DNA of 10,632 bases from Stenocarpella maydis (GCA_002270565.1 NQMI01000258.1:4829-15460), one strand, 5' to 3'. Positions 1-8,730 are shown, counted from the stretch's first letter. Notes: generated from the letters alone by a model not told the origin. Numbers and translations are program-made.

Positions 1-1829
1 GGATAATACTATAGGTAGAGAACTTATTTAGAAAGATAACTAAGGAAAAGTATATATTATTGCAAACTTTAGCAACAACTTGAATAAACTAGAGATTAGG
101 TATACTATATCAGATAAGGAATTTATAGTAATAGTATATGCATTTTAAGAATAGTAATACTACCTTATTAGAACTGAAAAACCAGATTAAGCTTTATATA
201 AATTATAAGAATCTTATAATCTTTATAATAATTAAGACTCATAATAAATAATAAATTGAATATATAGAGATCTTCTTATAATTTAATATTAAGGTTATTA
301 ATATAAATAGAGTTAAGAATGTTAAAGTGGATATACTTAGTTAAAAACCTAACTATGAGAATAAAGATTTACCTATAGAATGAATAGTATTTAAAACTTA
401 AAAAGATAGAAGCCTTATCCTTAACTGAGAACTTATTACTATAATTAGAATTAACTTTTAAACATAAAGACCCCTATAGATCTAAATAAATAAAATAAGT
501 TAATCTAAGAAATATATAAAGTACTAGTATATAGCTACTAAGGAATTATAATAACTATTAAAGGGATTTAACGGAACCATTAGATCCCTAACCTTAAAAA
601 GAAGGTTAAAGATATTATTATTAAATGCAACTTATATAATAAAAATAAGGCCTCTAGATATATACTATATGGACTATTAAAGCGCCTACTAGTACCTATA
701 ACACTATGGTCATTTATTGGTCTAGACTTTATTATTAAGCTACCCCTTTTATAAGAACCCTTAACTAGGGTCCTATATAATAGCATCCTAGTAGTAGTTT
801 ATAGACTAAATAAGTATATATACTTCATACTATATAAGGAAGCTAGTATAGTAGTAGAACTTATATATATACTTTTGTGAATTATTATAAGCACTTATAT
901 AATGCTATATGAAATTATCTTAAATAGAGATAAGCTCTTTATATTAAACTTTTAGAAGTTACTAAACGAAATAGCTTAGAGTAAAATATAAGCTATTAAT
1001 AATAGTATGTCTATAGATAGATAGATGGATAGATAGAATGAATTAACTAGATTATAGAATAATACATTTAATACTATATTAACTAATTAGAGGATAATTA
1101 ATTTGAGTTGCTATTACTAGTATAGTTTGCCTATAATAGTATAACCTCTAGTATAACTGAATAGTTACCTTTCTTTATACTCTATAGATATGAGCCTTAG
1201 GTATACTATAAATTACTACTACATAGTATATTAGTGAAATGAGTATAATGAAAATCAATCTGAATTAGATAAATGGAATGAGATATTTAGGAAAAACTTT
1301 TTTTTATATAGAAATGAATAATGAAATATATAAACTAGAAAAGAATTAAGGGACTAATTCTTAAGAAGGGAGATAAAGTGTACCTCATATGCTAAAATAT
1401 TAAAACCAAGCAACCTAGTAATAAACTTAACTATAAGAAAATCAGCCCCTTTAGAATTTTAGAGAAACCCTTAGAACTAATTATAGACTTTCCCTACCTT
1501 AAGGAATAAAATAGCACTTAGGGTTTTATGTTTTATTATTAGAACTACCTCCCTAGAACGTAAAACTTCAAATATAGATTGAGACCATTAATAAGTATAA
1601 TAAAGAATATGAAGTAGAGATAAATATAAATTTAAGATAATATTAAGGAATAATGAAGTATCTTATTAAAAGAAAAGGTTATGATTTAAGTAAAAATATA
1701 TAGGAACTAGCAGTAAATCTAACCTACTATTATAATAAACTCCAGTAGTACTATATGTAAGCTACTATGAAATAGCCCCCAGAAGCTAAGAAAGCAGCTA
1801 AAAACGCCACATATAGTAAAATATAATAA
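1..1829 (+). pseudogene. pol: Chromovirus pol remnant: RNase H, integrase, GPY/F, chromodomain
   Basis: Pol makes the cDNA and inserts it in the genome. Pieces are readable in shifting frames. RNase H spans about 59-341: the YTISDKEF stretch covers the usual SDKE motif (DKE at 113-121), a YKNL at 204-215 stands for DHKNL, and VDILS at 327-341 for ADALSR. Integrase spans about 560-1200: CNLYNKNKAS from 626 is the end of the HHCC zinc finger. The first catalytic Asp is kept (GLDF, codon 725-727), the second is Asn (codon 923-925, in the RDKLF motif), and the Glu is kept (codon 1036-1038, after IDG). GPY/F spans about 1366-1504, with SPFRI at 1444-1458. A chromodomain follows at about 1605-1763 (EYEVE, YLIKRKGYDL), with the conserved Trp of the NTWEP motif now TAG at 1701-1703. 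Frame changes fall near 190, between 345 and 626, near 1000 and near 1505. The identification is firm; exact frame-change points are approximate. Confidence 0.92.
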
Positions 1830-2113
1830 AACATTATAATGAAACTATATAATAAACCCTGGTTCTTACTATAATTAAAATAACGGGAAAAGCTGATAGG
1901 AGACTCGTAATAGTATTAATAGCTAACAACTATAACTAGTTATACCCTTAGGAAATATAATAATACTAGTCACTCCCTATAAGCTAATACCCTGAATACT
2001 AGTTATACTAAGGATTTACCTTAATAGTAACCAGTTAAGAAGAATGATAAAAGATGAATACTATATAACTAGTTGAGCAAGATAAAATAAACTCTTATTC
2101 CTAGTAACAGATT
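1830..2113. other. Spacer between pol and antisense frame
   Basis: A RIP-altered A+T-rich spacer inside the retrotransposon. No domain or motif is recognisable on either strand. It would hold the pol 3' end in an intact copy. Confidence 0.5.
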
Positions 2114-2821
2114 TTAAGCACCTAATAAGCCACCCATAGGTACACCCCTATTATTACTAATACTTATAATTTCAGACCAACTAATACTGTTATTTACTAA
2201 TAAACTCTAGTTAAAAATACTAACCTCGTCCTTAGAATGCAGCCAAGCCTCCTGTACTAATATATTACTAGCCTCCTTAATAGAGCCCCGCCTAATAACC
2301 TTAGTGGATTGCTTAGCAATCTGCTTTTCCTTAGCTTTAGCGTCTTCCTTTTCTATACGCTCTAATCTTTTTATATTATTGATGCCCTAATGAATCACGT
2401 GCATTATTTTCTCATACTATATCTGCTTCTACTTGCGGAGCTATAGGATCTTTTCGTTCAGCTTTTGGGCCTCCTCCTTTATAGCCTTTACTTCATACTC
2501 TAACTAATGGTATACTATAGAGACTTTGATTAGTTAGTTAGGAGTGAGACCCCAAACATTATAGTTTAATAAGTCAAAACAAATATAAGTCTAGTAATAA
2601 GTGGACTCCAAACTAGTAATATAGGAATCCTTAGTAAAGTTTTACTCCTTAAAATATAAATAAGGTATAAGAATAATGCTACCTTTTGAAGTAATAGTAG
2701 AAAGAAGGGTAGCCTTATGCTTGGTAATAGAGAAAGACTTTATGGAGCGGGATTTTGTAACCCTACCTAATATAACGGATTAGGAAGGCGAGAATAAAAT
2801 ATAAATCAACTTAGAATACTT
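2114..2821 (-). pseudogene. Antisense decayed frame for a charged, probably coiled-coil protein inside the chromovirus
   Basis: One - strand frame can be followed for about 235 codons to a TAA at 2114-2116. It holds ten internal stops, every one TAA or TAG and none TGA, which fits RIP of CAA, CAG and TGG codons. The N-terminal part is Ser/Thr/Lys-rich (KSRSIKSFSITKHKAT). The middle has a VWGLTP motif (codons around 2541-2558). A strongly charged stretch of about 100 residues follows, rich in Glu, Lys, Gln and Ala (KAIKEEAQKLNEKI, RLERIEKEDAKAKEKQ), which looks like a coiled coil. The C-terminal tail is Ser/Gly-rich and ends GGLLGA. No enzymatic motif or zinc knuckle is clear. I do not know the family; function is unknown. 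It lies between pol and the polypurine tract, so it travels with the element or was captured by it. The upstream end is uncertain. Confidence 0.7.
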
Positions 2822-2841
2822 TTAACAATACCTTTAGGGAT

Positions 2842-2861
2842 AAAGGAAGTAAGGAGGGAGA
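2842..2861 (+). other. Polypurine tract of the chromovirus
   Basis: Twenty bases that are purine except for one T (2850), ending AAGGAGGGAGA and lying just upstream of the inferred LTR start. In LTR retrotransposons such a tract primes plus-strand DNA synthesis. Position and composition both fit. Confidence 0.6.
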
Positions 2862-2864
2862 TAA

Positions 2865-3327
2865 TATTATAAATGTATACGTATTAGCTGCTAACTACTG
2901 CAGAAGATAACCCTTATAGACGATGAGTTAGCTCCCAGAGCGTTATTCTGCCTGAGTCATTAGTAAGCTGCCCTAGTTAGGGTTAGGGACCTACTACAAT
3001 TAATAAAATCAGTCTTGATTCTATTAAGCGATACTTAATTAATAGAATTACTATTAATCCTGTTAATAATAAATGAAGAGTTGGGATATATAAATGGATA
3101 TAGTTATTATTATAGCAGATAGCTTTTATTGGACAAACTCTTTATTTATTAATTTAAGTATTCAGTCCTACTAACTGGATAGCCTTACAGCATTTAATTA
3201 TACCCTCTACGTGAATTGTGTCATTGTATATTGTGACTTAGTTAAGTGTTACCTCTATGCCGCTCTGTTAATATAAACCCTATAGGTTACCTATTAAACC
3301 CTATAAAGGTTTAGTATAATCATAATA
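2865..3327 (+). repeat. 3' LTR of the chromovirus
   Basis: The segment begins TATTAT just after the polypurine tract and ends ATAATA, a perfect 6-bp inverted pair. If RIP is undone in thought these become TGTTAT and ATAACA, the standard TG...CA LTR ends. The length of 463 bp is normal for fungal Gypsy elements. Inside are a TATA-like box at 3087-3094 and a less A+T-rich 5' third (about 2900-3000). The partner 5' LTR is not in the window, so direct confirmation by comparing two copies is impossible here. Confidence 0.55.
3087..3094 (+). promoter_or_regulatory. TATA-like box in the chromovirus LTR
   Basis: TATATAAA sits mid-LTR, where the U3 promoter of an LTR retrotransposon normally lies. 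In so A+T-rich a region the motif alone is weak; support comes from its placement. Confidence 0.35.
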
Positions 3328-4721
3328 CTTGTTATCAAAATCTAAAATAATATAAGTTTATCTTTAGTTATACTTTTAAATAAAATCTTTATTCATAGTA
3401 TTATTTAAGGTGTTTGTGTAACTTTCAACCTTTCTTTTAAAGTTTACTTCTTAAATAATATTGTTTACTAAAACACGAACTATTTTAGGAAGTAGATTAA
3501 TATTTTAATATTTACTTACAAATAAATAATAAATAAAAGTTAATATTAATTAATCATAATTTTACTTAATTTCTCAATTATAATTAATTGTATTAATATG
3601 AATGTATTGATATATATATATTATTTAATTTATAAAAGATATATTTTAATAAGAAAACTATATTTTGAATTAATATATATTAAATATTTTTATTTAAATT
3701 TAAACGTTTTAGATCCTATTAACATATATATTTATATTAATTTCTATTACGTAAGGTAAATTTATTGTAATATAAAAAGAATTTATTTTATTAAAGTTTT
3801 GTTTCTCTTTCTTATATATTCTTATATTATATTAAGTCTTTTAATAAGTATTATAGCAATATTTACTTATTTAATTTCGAATTATGTTTTTAATATTATT
3901 ATTAGTTTATTAGCTTGCTACTTCTTGTTTTATTTATTATTTAGATTTATTTAGCTTAGTAACATTTATTAAATACTGTTCAACTTGTTTAAGAATATAA
4001 ATTTAAGTTCTTAAAAAGACAGGTTTATTTATTATTGCTTATATGTTCTATTGTATTTGTTTACTAATTATTATAATAAATATAAAGAAGTTATTTTAAT
4101 ACATGAAAATTCTATCTTAAATAAAATTTAATAATTCAATACCTTTTTCAGTATTAAAAAGTATTGAAGACTTTTATTATAAAAAAGAAATATAACTATA
4201 TACTATAAAAGCTTTTATATAAATATTAAGCTTGAAAATAATAAAATTTCAGTCTTCAGATAAAACTTTCGCTTCTTTGAATATAGCTTTAATATTTTAT
4301 TTAATGAAGGTTTTCTTTTAAATGATTTTAATCGATAATAAAGAATTTTAATTTAATTATATAATTATTAACCTTTTGTATAATGTGTTATTATTTCTTT
4401 ATTATTATATATATTTAAGAGGTAGATATAATATAATATTTAATTCTTAAGATAAATAAAAAGAAAGATAATATTTATATAAAATTCAAATTAAATATAT
4501 AATCTTATATAAAATAAGTATTATATTAGTTATAATACTTATTAATAATTAATAATTACTATTTATTAAGGTTCTTTAGCTTTATTTAATAAATGACGAC
4601 ATTTCTTATTTACTTAATAATAATGTTCTTTTTTATTTAGCCTTTTTATATTATATAAATTACTGAAATTATTTAAAGGTTTTGAATGGCTAAAGAAAGT
4701 TATTATATCTATATACTCTTA

Positions 4722-4736
4722 TTTTTTTTTTTTTTA

Positions 4737-4779
<43 letters not shown>

Positions 4780-4785
4780 TTTTTT
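4722..4785. repeat. Interrupted poly(T) tract
   Basis: Runs of 14, 34 and 9 T, separated by AAAAA (4736-4740) and AA (4775-4776). Read on the - strand this is a poly(A) run, as found at the 3' end of a LINE or retroposed copy whose body would lie at higher coordinates. It could also be simple homopolymer expansion. Confidence 0.8.
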
Positions 4786-5102
4786 GTGTGATTTTTACTT
4801 ATTTTATGTAAAATAAGTATGTAAATTTAATATATGTATTATATAAGAAGTATATATGTATAAATCATAATTTAATTAGTTAATAGGGGGCTATTATATA
4901 ATTAAGCTAAGGTTAATAAGTTTAAACATCTTTTATTATCCTTTTTTATTTTATTATTTAATAATTACTAGCGCCAATAAACTTAATTATTCGAAATTAT
5001 GAAAGGTTAAATTAAATTTAATATTTTTTAATTACTTTCATTTAGCTAAAATACTTTAACCTACTAGTTCTTATAGCTTTAAAGTTTAAAGTAACAAGAG
5101 AG

Positions 5103-5142
5103 GAATTACCTTAGCTACTTTCTTTCTAAGGAAGGGTAATTC
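5103..5142. repeat. Small imperfect hairpin
   Basis: GAATTACC (5103-5110) pairs exactly with GGTAATTC (5135-5142), and an inner TTAG (5111-5114) with CTAA (5126-5129). No T run follows that would suggest a terminator. Significance is unclear in A+T-rich DNA. Confidence 0.4.
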
Positions 5143-5543
5143 TAATAAAGAAATATAGTATAGATTATAAGGGCCTTTAATTCTAATTAAGTTAAATAAA
5201 GGCTTAAGCCATTTTAGTAAATAATAAGAAATATTATTTAATGTCTTTTATAGTTAAAAATATATTTTCAAGACTAAATAGCTTTATCATCATTAATAAT
5301 ACTAATATGATAATAATTCAATATTAATATAAATATTGATTATAGCCTAAAGATAAGCTTTAAAGATATATTATTAGTATTTATTATAATAGTATTATAA
5401 ATATTACCTTTCATATATCACTTTATAATAATTTAGTTAAGTTATAAAAGAATTTTAATAATAAGAAAAAAATCCCTTATTAAGGAATTCAAGTTTTTCA
5501 TAGGGGGGGTACTACATATAAATAAATATTGCATTATGCGTAT

Positions 5544-5585
5544 GGGGGGGGGCTGGAATACGGGGGGGGCTGGAATACAGGGGGG
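5544..5585 (+). repeat. G-run tandem repeat at the left edge of the balanced-composition island
   Basis: Two near-exact 17-base units (5545-5561 and 5562-5578), each eight G followed by CTGGAATAC, then a third, degenerate unit beginning with a G run at 5580-5585 and continuing as AGCCGAAT. An isolated run of seven G lies just upstream near 5505. Three long G runs within 42 bases, with a fourth shorter one (GGG at 5596-5598), could form a G-quadruplex on the + strand. The repeat marks the abrupt switch from A+T-rich to balanced DNA. Confidence 0.85.
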
Positions 5586-5601
5586 AGCCGAATGTGGGCC
5601 A
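5569..5601 (+). repeat. Left copy of an inverted GC-rich border motif
   Basis: The sequence around GGCTGGAATAC, GGGGAGCC and GTGGGCCA here resembles the reverse complement of 9172-9205, with small gaps. It partly overlaps the G-run tandem repeat. Together the two copies bracket the 3.6-kb island like terminal inverted repeats. The identity is moderate, so chance or low complexity contributes. Confidence 0.45.
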
Positions 5602-5607
5602 CTCACG

Positions 5608-5901
5608 TTAGCAAGCAGGATCCATATTCACCTTAGACTCGCATAACTTCTCACCAGGAAACTTCAGCTCAAGGTAGCTACGGACATCCTCCCAACGCAG
5701 GTCATCATAACAGGGCACATGGTCCTGAACAGGGCCCCCCTTTGACTTCGGCTCGGTCCTGGTGTGACCACGTCGTAGAAAGCTCCAGCCGCTGTTTCTT
5801 GTCTTGTTCGATGTCAACGTGGTCCGTCTGGTACTGATATTCTTTTCGGGGGGGTGGTGTAGCTGGTCTTGAGGTTCATCTGCCATTGTGCTTGGTTGCA
5901 T
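5608..5901 (-). CDS. Small open reading frame of unknown product (97 codons)
   Basis: An uninterrupted frame starts at ATG 5901-5899 (a second in-frame ATG lies five codons on) and ends at TAA 5608-5610. The predicted peptide is hydrophilic and basic in its first two thirds, with Arg/Lys/Thr/Ser-rich segments, and ends in an acidic-aromatic stretch (YDDLRWEDVRSYLELKFPG) that looks folded and protein-like. There is no signal peptide or membrane segment. A second - strand frame (5876-6124, 82 codons, Ser/Gly/Pro-rich) overlaps its start in another phase, so a frameshift or an unseen splice could join the two. A GTAAGT donor-like site lies at 6129-6124 on the - strand, but no convincing acceptor and branch point settle it. 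I do not recognise the family. It may be the 3' exon of a broken gene. Confidence 0.4.
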   Translation of the reverse strand: MQPSTMADEPQDQLHHPPEKNISTRRTTLTSNKTRNSGWSFLRRGHTRTEPKSKGGPVQDHVPCYDDLRWEDVRSYLELKFPGEKLCESKVNMDPAC

Positions 5902-6441
5902 TCCAATGGGGCGTTGTAGGCTGTGTGGCCTGAAAAGCTGACATTAAGTCCAACCTGGAATGATGGCGAGGCCTCATGATATAGCCCCCGCCCCTTACGC
6001 TTCCAAGATTCCCTCCTTGCGGCCCAAATTCATCGATTGGGTGGGCTTCCCCCTGGCTGCTGGCTGCTGCCTCCGACCTTGCATGGCTGAGTGATCCAGA
6101 GCTGTACAGGGGTGCGTTACACAACTTACATGGAAATGGTCAGTCCATCAAAGCCTGAATTCATTGGCGGCGTTGCCTGAACTCGTTTGCACAACGCCGC
6201 CACAATCGCAGTGGCAGAGCAGAGGATTAACCTAAATACCTTCAGTGGTACTGCGCCGCCCAGCTGGAACTTGACCAGTAATAGCCGTTTTAAATTTTCG
6301 CGGCATTATTAGAGCTGCCACCAATGGCATTTGACCACAAGTTGTTCCGCCCTCTGTCTGCGCAACAGATATACACTTTCCACTTCAACTACGCCAAGAT
6401 AAATATATACACGTTAGACTAACAAATATTGAGCAATCCGC
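5902..6441. other. Island segment with no supported gene
   Basis: Balanced base composition. The - strand frame shared with its neighbours has stops near 6395, 6233, 6150, 5996, 5970 and 5946 and no sustained open stretch beyond about 80 codons. It holds a perfect GC-rich hairpin at 6165-6202 and the overlapping Ser/Gly-rich frame noted under 5608-5901. Nothing else is recognised. Confidence 0.4.
6165..6202. repeat. Perfect 11-bp GC-rich inverted repeat
   Basis: TGGCGGCGTTG (6165-6175) and CAACGCCGCCA (6192-6202) are exact reverse complements around a 16-base loop. The arm is too GC-rich and exact to be expected by chance often in this window. It could be a regulatory or recombination site, or the trace of a small element. 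No T run follows. Confidence 0.75.
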
Positions 6442-8700
6442 CTAGATCTCATCGTTAAGAGGGTTCAGACTCTTGGGAGTACTAAGTAGGTTTCCTTCTT
6501 GATTGTCAAGTATACGTAGTGCCGGCAACATATTACGAAGCTGCGAGGACATGGTGGTCCTGGCGGAGCTTGATATCCCACCCACAAGAGGACTTCCGTC
6601 GAGCTTGTTTTGGCACTAATGACATGGATTCCATCAAATTCCCACGGTCTTGCGAACGCTCCCCGGGTCCCCACTGCGCTTGATGTAAGGGGGTCGCTCT
6701 ATCTAACCACGTTACAATAAAACCAGCGCTATAGGCAGAGTGACTGAATCGGGGTTCACATGGATTCTATTGAACCTACACAGTAGGGCCTGAGATTCTC
6801 TAGGTAGGAGTACCTCAGTTCCATGGAAGCGGCTATATACTAATTATGCTCGCCACCCATGGGGCCGAAGGGCCCGAAGGGACCCTCGTGACGTAATTCC
6901 TTGACAAACCAGAACTTCGCCTTGGTTCTCTCACCTCCCGCAATTTATACGTAGGTAGAGTTAGAGGGTGGAAGAATATTGTATGAATAGACAAGAAGAA
7001 CCACCATGCATCCAGGATGAGGCCCTGCCTGCATTAGTAAAGATAGCTTTCCTCAATCGTCGAGATGACCCGGTGAAAACACTTGAGTAACAATGTTGAA
7101 TGTAGCATTTCCTTGTTGGTTTTATTATTTCCTTGGTACAGCAACTTCCACACCAAGATTCCAGGACGTGAGCATCACTTCCATCAAAGTATGAGGGTCG
7201 TAGAACCATCTAGTTGCTGTACATCCAGAACATGGCCTCAAGATTGCCTGCCAGTACCCACCCTTGTAGTGTTCGCCAAATGCCTATTCATCTCAGCGAT
7301 AAGAAGGCCGTCGCAACGGCTGAGCGCCCCAGGCTAATCCTTCTCCCATCCTCGAAGCCTCCTCTTCAAGAACTTTCCAAACGTACCCAGTCCTCTCTCC
7401 AAGGCGGTCGGCCGCGATACTCCGGCCACAGCCATTCCATGGTCAAGGTAGAAAGGAGCCTCGCAATATCCTATGCAAACACCGACTGATAGGCACCGGT
7501 GCTAACCGTCGATTTGGTCGGAAAGTTCATAAATCGCATCCCTGGTTCCACAGTCTCACGCCTCTGATACTCTTCATGCGAACAGATGCCGCGGCCATTA
7601 GCAGTCTCGTTCCACTCACTACAGTCGTCGCCCGACCGTCCCAGTCCTAACATTTCAGCTGGAGTCCCAGAACGATTGTGGCCAATTATCATGGTTATTA
7701 CTTAAGATAATTAGTTATAGTTGGCAAGTGTAGACCGCGTCATGTGGGGATTGTTCTGTGGGGCGTCTGCCCAGTCTCCGATAAGGTTCAGGTCCACCGA
7801 ATGACTCAATGAAAGAAGTTTTCCTGCTTCGTATACGTGTTGGGTGAGAAGTTTGAGTCTCTTTCCATTCTCTAATACGACTCAGATGATGCAATAATGT
7901 CCAGGGAGCAAGATGGGTTCAATTTGACTGATGCGGCCACATATGACTCTGCCAGTATGGTTCGAGCATTTGCTCCTGGCCCACATCGTCAATGAGAGAA
8001 GTTCAGTCAGTGGGACTATTCACAGGCCAAAAGATTTTGCCCACACGAGGCCTTGAGGGGGCCTTCAGGCCGAGCACTACATTTGGATGTCTCGTCCCAG
8101 TAACGAGACATCAAGCCGGCAACCGGAGAACCTAATATGGAAGTCCTTTTCAACTAGGCGATGATCGACCACGGAAGATGAGTTTAGAAACATATTAGAC
8201 ACCAGAATTCCATCAAGACCGACATTCTCTGAATTAGCAGCGATTCTCAGGACAGTGAGCTAAGAAAAGGGCTCAATTTGACTCACTGGATTCGATTCTC
8301 TTTCGCAAAAGAAGGCACAGTATCTGATGAGGTACTATAGGCACAAATTATGGAGAAACGCGCGTCCATGGTATTGAGATCAATGACCCCTGAAAATTAT
8401 ATATCCCATGTTCCTAATACCGTAAAGGCATTGTCTTGCTGGTGGCTGGGATGGCTGGAGACGTTCAACATATCTCCAGTATGAGACGAGAAGAGTTGGA
8501 TGTACTCTGGGCGTGTTTTCTGATGCTGAGAAATATATTTACCAGCTTTTAGGAGCGTTAGATATAGTTAGAAAAGTCTCTTTACCTAATCGCGGCCGCT
8601 GGAAAATTTCTAAATTCCAATCATGGGTATTGACTACCTGCAAAGGTACGTAAGTACTCTTGATATCTCCTGAATTGCTGCATACCCCACGGTTACCATC
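6442..8700 (-). pseudogene. Probable decayed gene of unknown product (one low-stop frame of about 750 codons)
   Basis: On the - strand a single frame runs from the MITE edge at 8700 down to TAG 6442-6444. About 20 stops lie inside it, where random sequence of this composition would give roughly 35. Long open runs are 8700-8542, 8538-8383, 8259-8080, 7881-7714, 7701-7474 (76 codons) and 7209-6964 (82 codons). The peptide segments have ordinary protein composition, for example VHPTLLVSYWRYVERL (about 8500), LVEKDFHIRFSGCRLD (about 8130), VYEAGKLLSLSHSVDLNLI (about 7790) and LRNMLPALRILDNQEGN (about 6480). Several stops are TGA, so RIP alone does not explain them. I recognise no domain. No initiating ATG is evident at the upstream end, consistent with truncation by the MITE. 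The codon-aligned + strand frame is also fairly open between 7880 and 8480, so direction is not certain; introns or frameshifts could be present. Confidence 0.4.
8086..8112. repeat. Perfect 10-bp hairpin
   Basis: GATGTCTCGT (8086-8095) and ACGAGACATC (8103-8112) are exact reverse complements around a 7-base loop. A weaker GGCCT/AGGCC pairing lies just upstream (about 8050-8072). It sits inside the decayed - strand frame. No T run follows, so terminator function is not supported. Confidence 0.75.
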
Positions 8701-8730
8701 CGCCCACCCAGCTTTTCAAGATCGCCCACC
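8697..8730 (+). repeat. Left terminal inverted repeat of the MITE
   Basis: Pairs with 9012-9044. It contains CGCCCACC twice, 20 bases apart, on either side of GCTTTTCA; such sub-repeats often serve as transposase binding sites (inference). Confidence 0.75.

Larger units (their letters stand above)
1..3327 (+). mobile_element. Ty3/Gypsy chromovirus LTR retrotransposon, 5'-truncated by the window, RIP-degraded
   Basis: The domain order RNase H, integrase, GPY/F, chromodomain, then a polypurine tract and an LTR-like segment is the 3' half of a chromodomain-bearing Ty3/Gypsy element. The reading direction is +. Gag, protease and nearly all reverse transcriptase lie upstream of base 1. The coding part carries many TAA/TAG codons at positions where the family has Gln or Trp, as RIP would produce, plus several frame changes, so it cannot encode a working polyprotein. 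A decayed antisense reading frame lies between the chromodomain and the LTR, which is unusual for a chromovirus. The 3' end is set by the inferred LTR terminus. No target-site duplication can be tested because the 5' end is absent. Confidence 0.88.
3328..5504. other. Extremely A+T-rich block without recognisable genes
   Basis: More than 2 kb of very A+T-rich sequence, richer in A+T than the chromovirus beside it. All six frames are closed by dense stops, mostly TAA and TAG. I could not match any segment to a transposase, reverse transcriptase or cellular gene. Heavily RIP-mutated transposon DNA is the likeliest content. A few - strand stretches (around 3800-4000 and 5060-5220) read as Lys/Leu/Ile-rich peptide between stops, but I would not call them genes. 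A long T tract and a hairpin are annotated separately. Confidence 0.6.

Noticed and set aside
580..786. A 68-codon open frame on the - strand
   Set aside because: It lies antisense to the recognisable integrase zinc-finger and core of the + strand pol remnant and shows no protein-like motif, so it is a shadow.
1016..1036. GATA-like short tandem repeat
   Set aside because: It coincides with the conserved QTDGQTE codons of integrase, which after RIP read as GATA-like units. It is coding sequence, not a microsatellite.
2977..2988. TTAGGGTTAGGG, two telomere-type units, with similar GGGTTAGGG at 8923-8931 and CCCTAACCCTAG at 9279-9290
   Set aside because: Each is only 9-12 bases, with no longer array. 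The first is inside the LTR and the second inside the MITE. They do not show a telomere or interstitial telomeric block.
6465..6674. A 69-codon - strand open frame
   Set aside because: It overlaps, in another phase, the end of the low-stop frame (6442 to about 6600), whose peptide looks more protein-like. I found no motif in it.
6861..6881. Duplicated GGGCCCGAA-type unit
   Set aside because: Only about two imperfect copies; too short to call a repeat family or regulatory element.
7083..7489. Two overlapping + strand open frames (7083-7337 and 7214-7489)
   Set aside because: They overlap one another in different phases and lie opposite the longer low-stop - strand frame. No motif supports either, though the direction of coding in this island is not proven.
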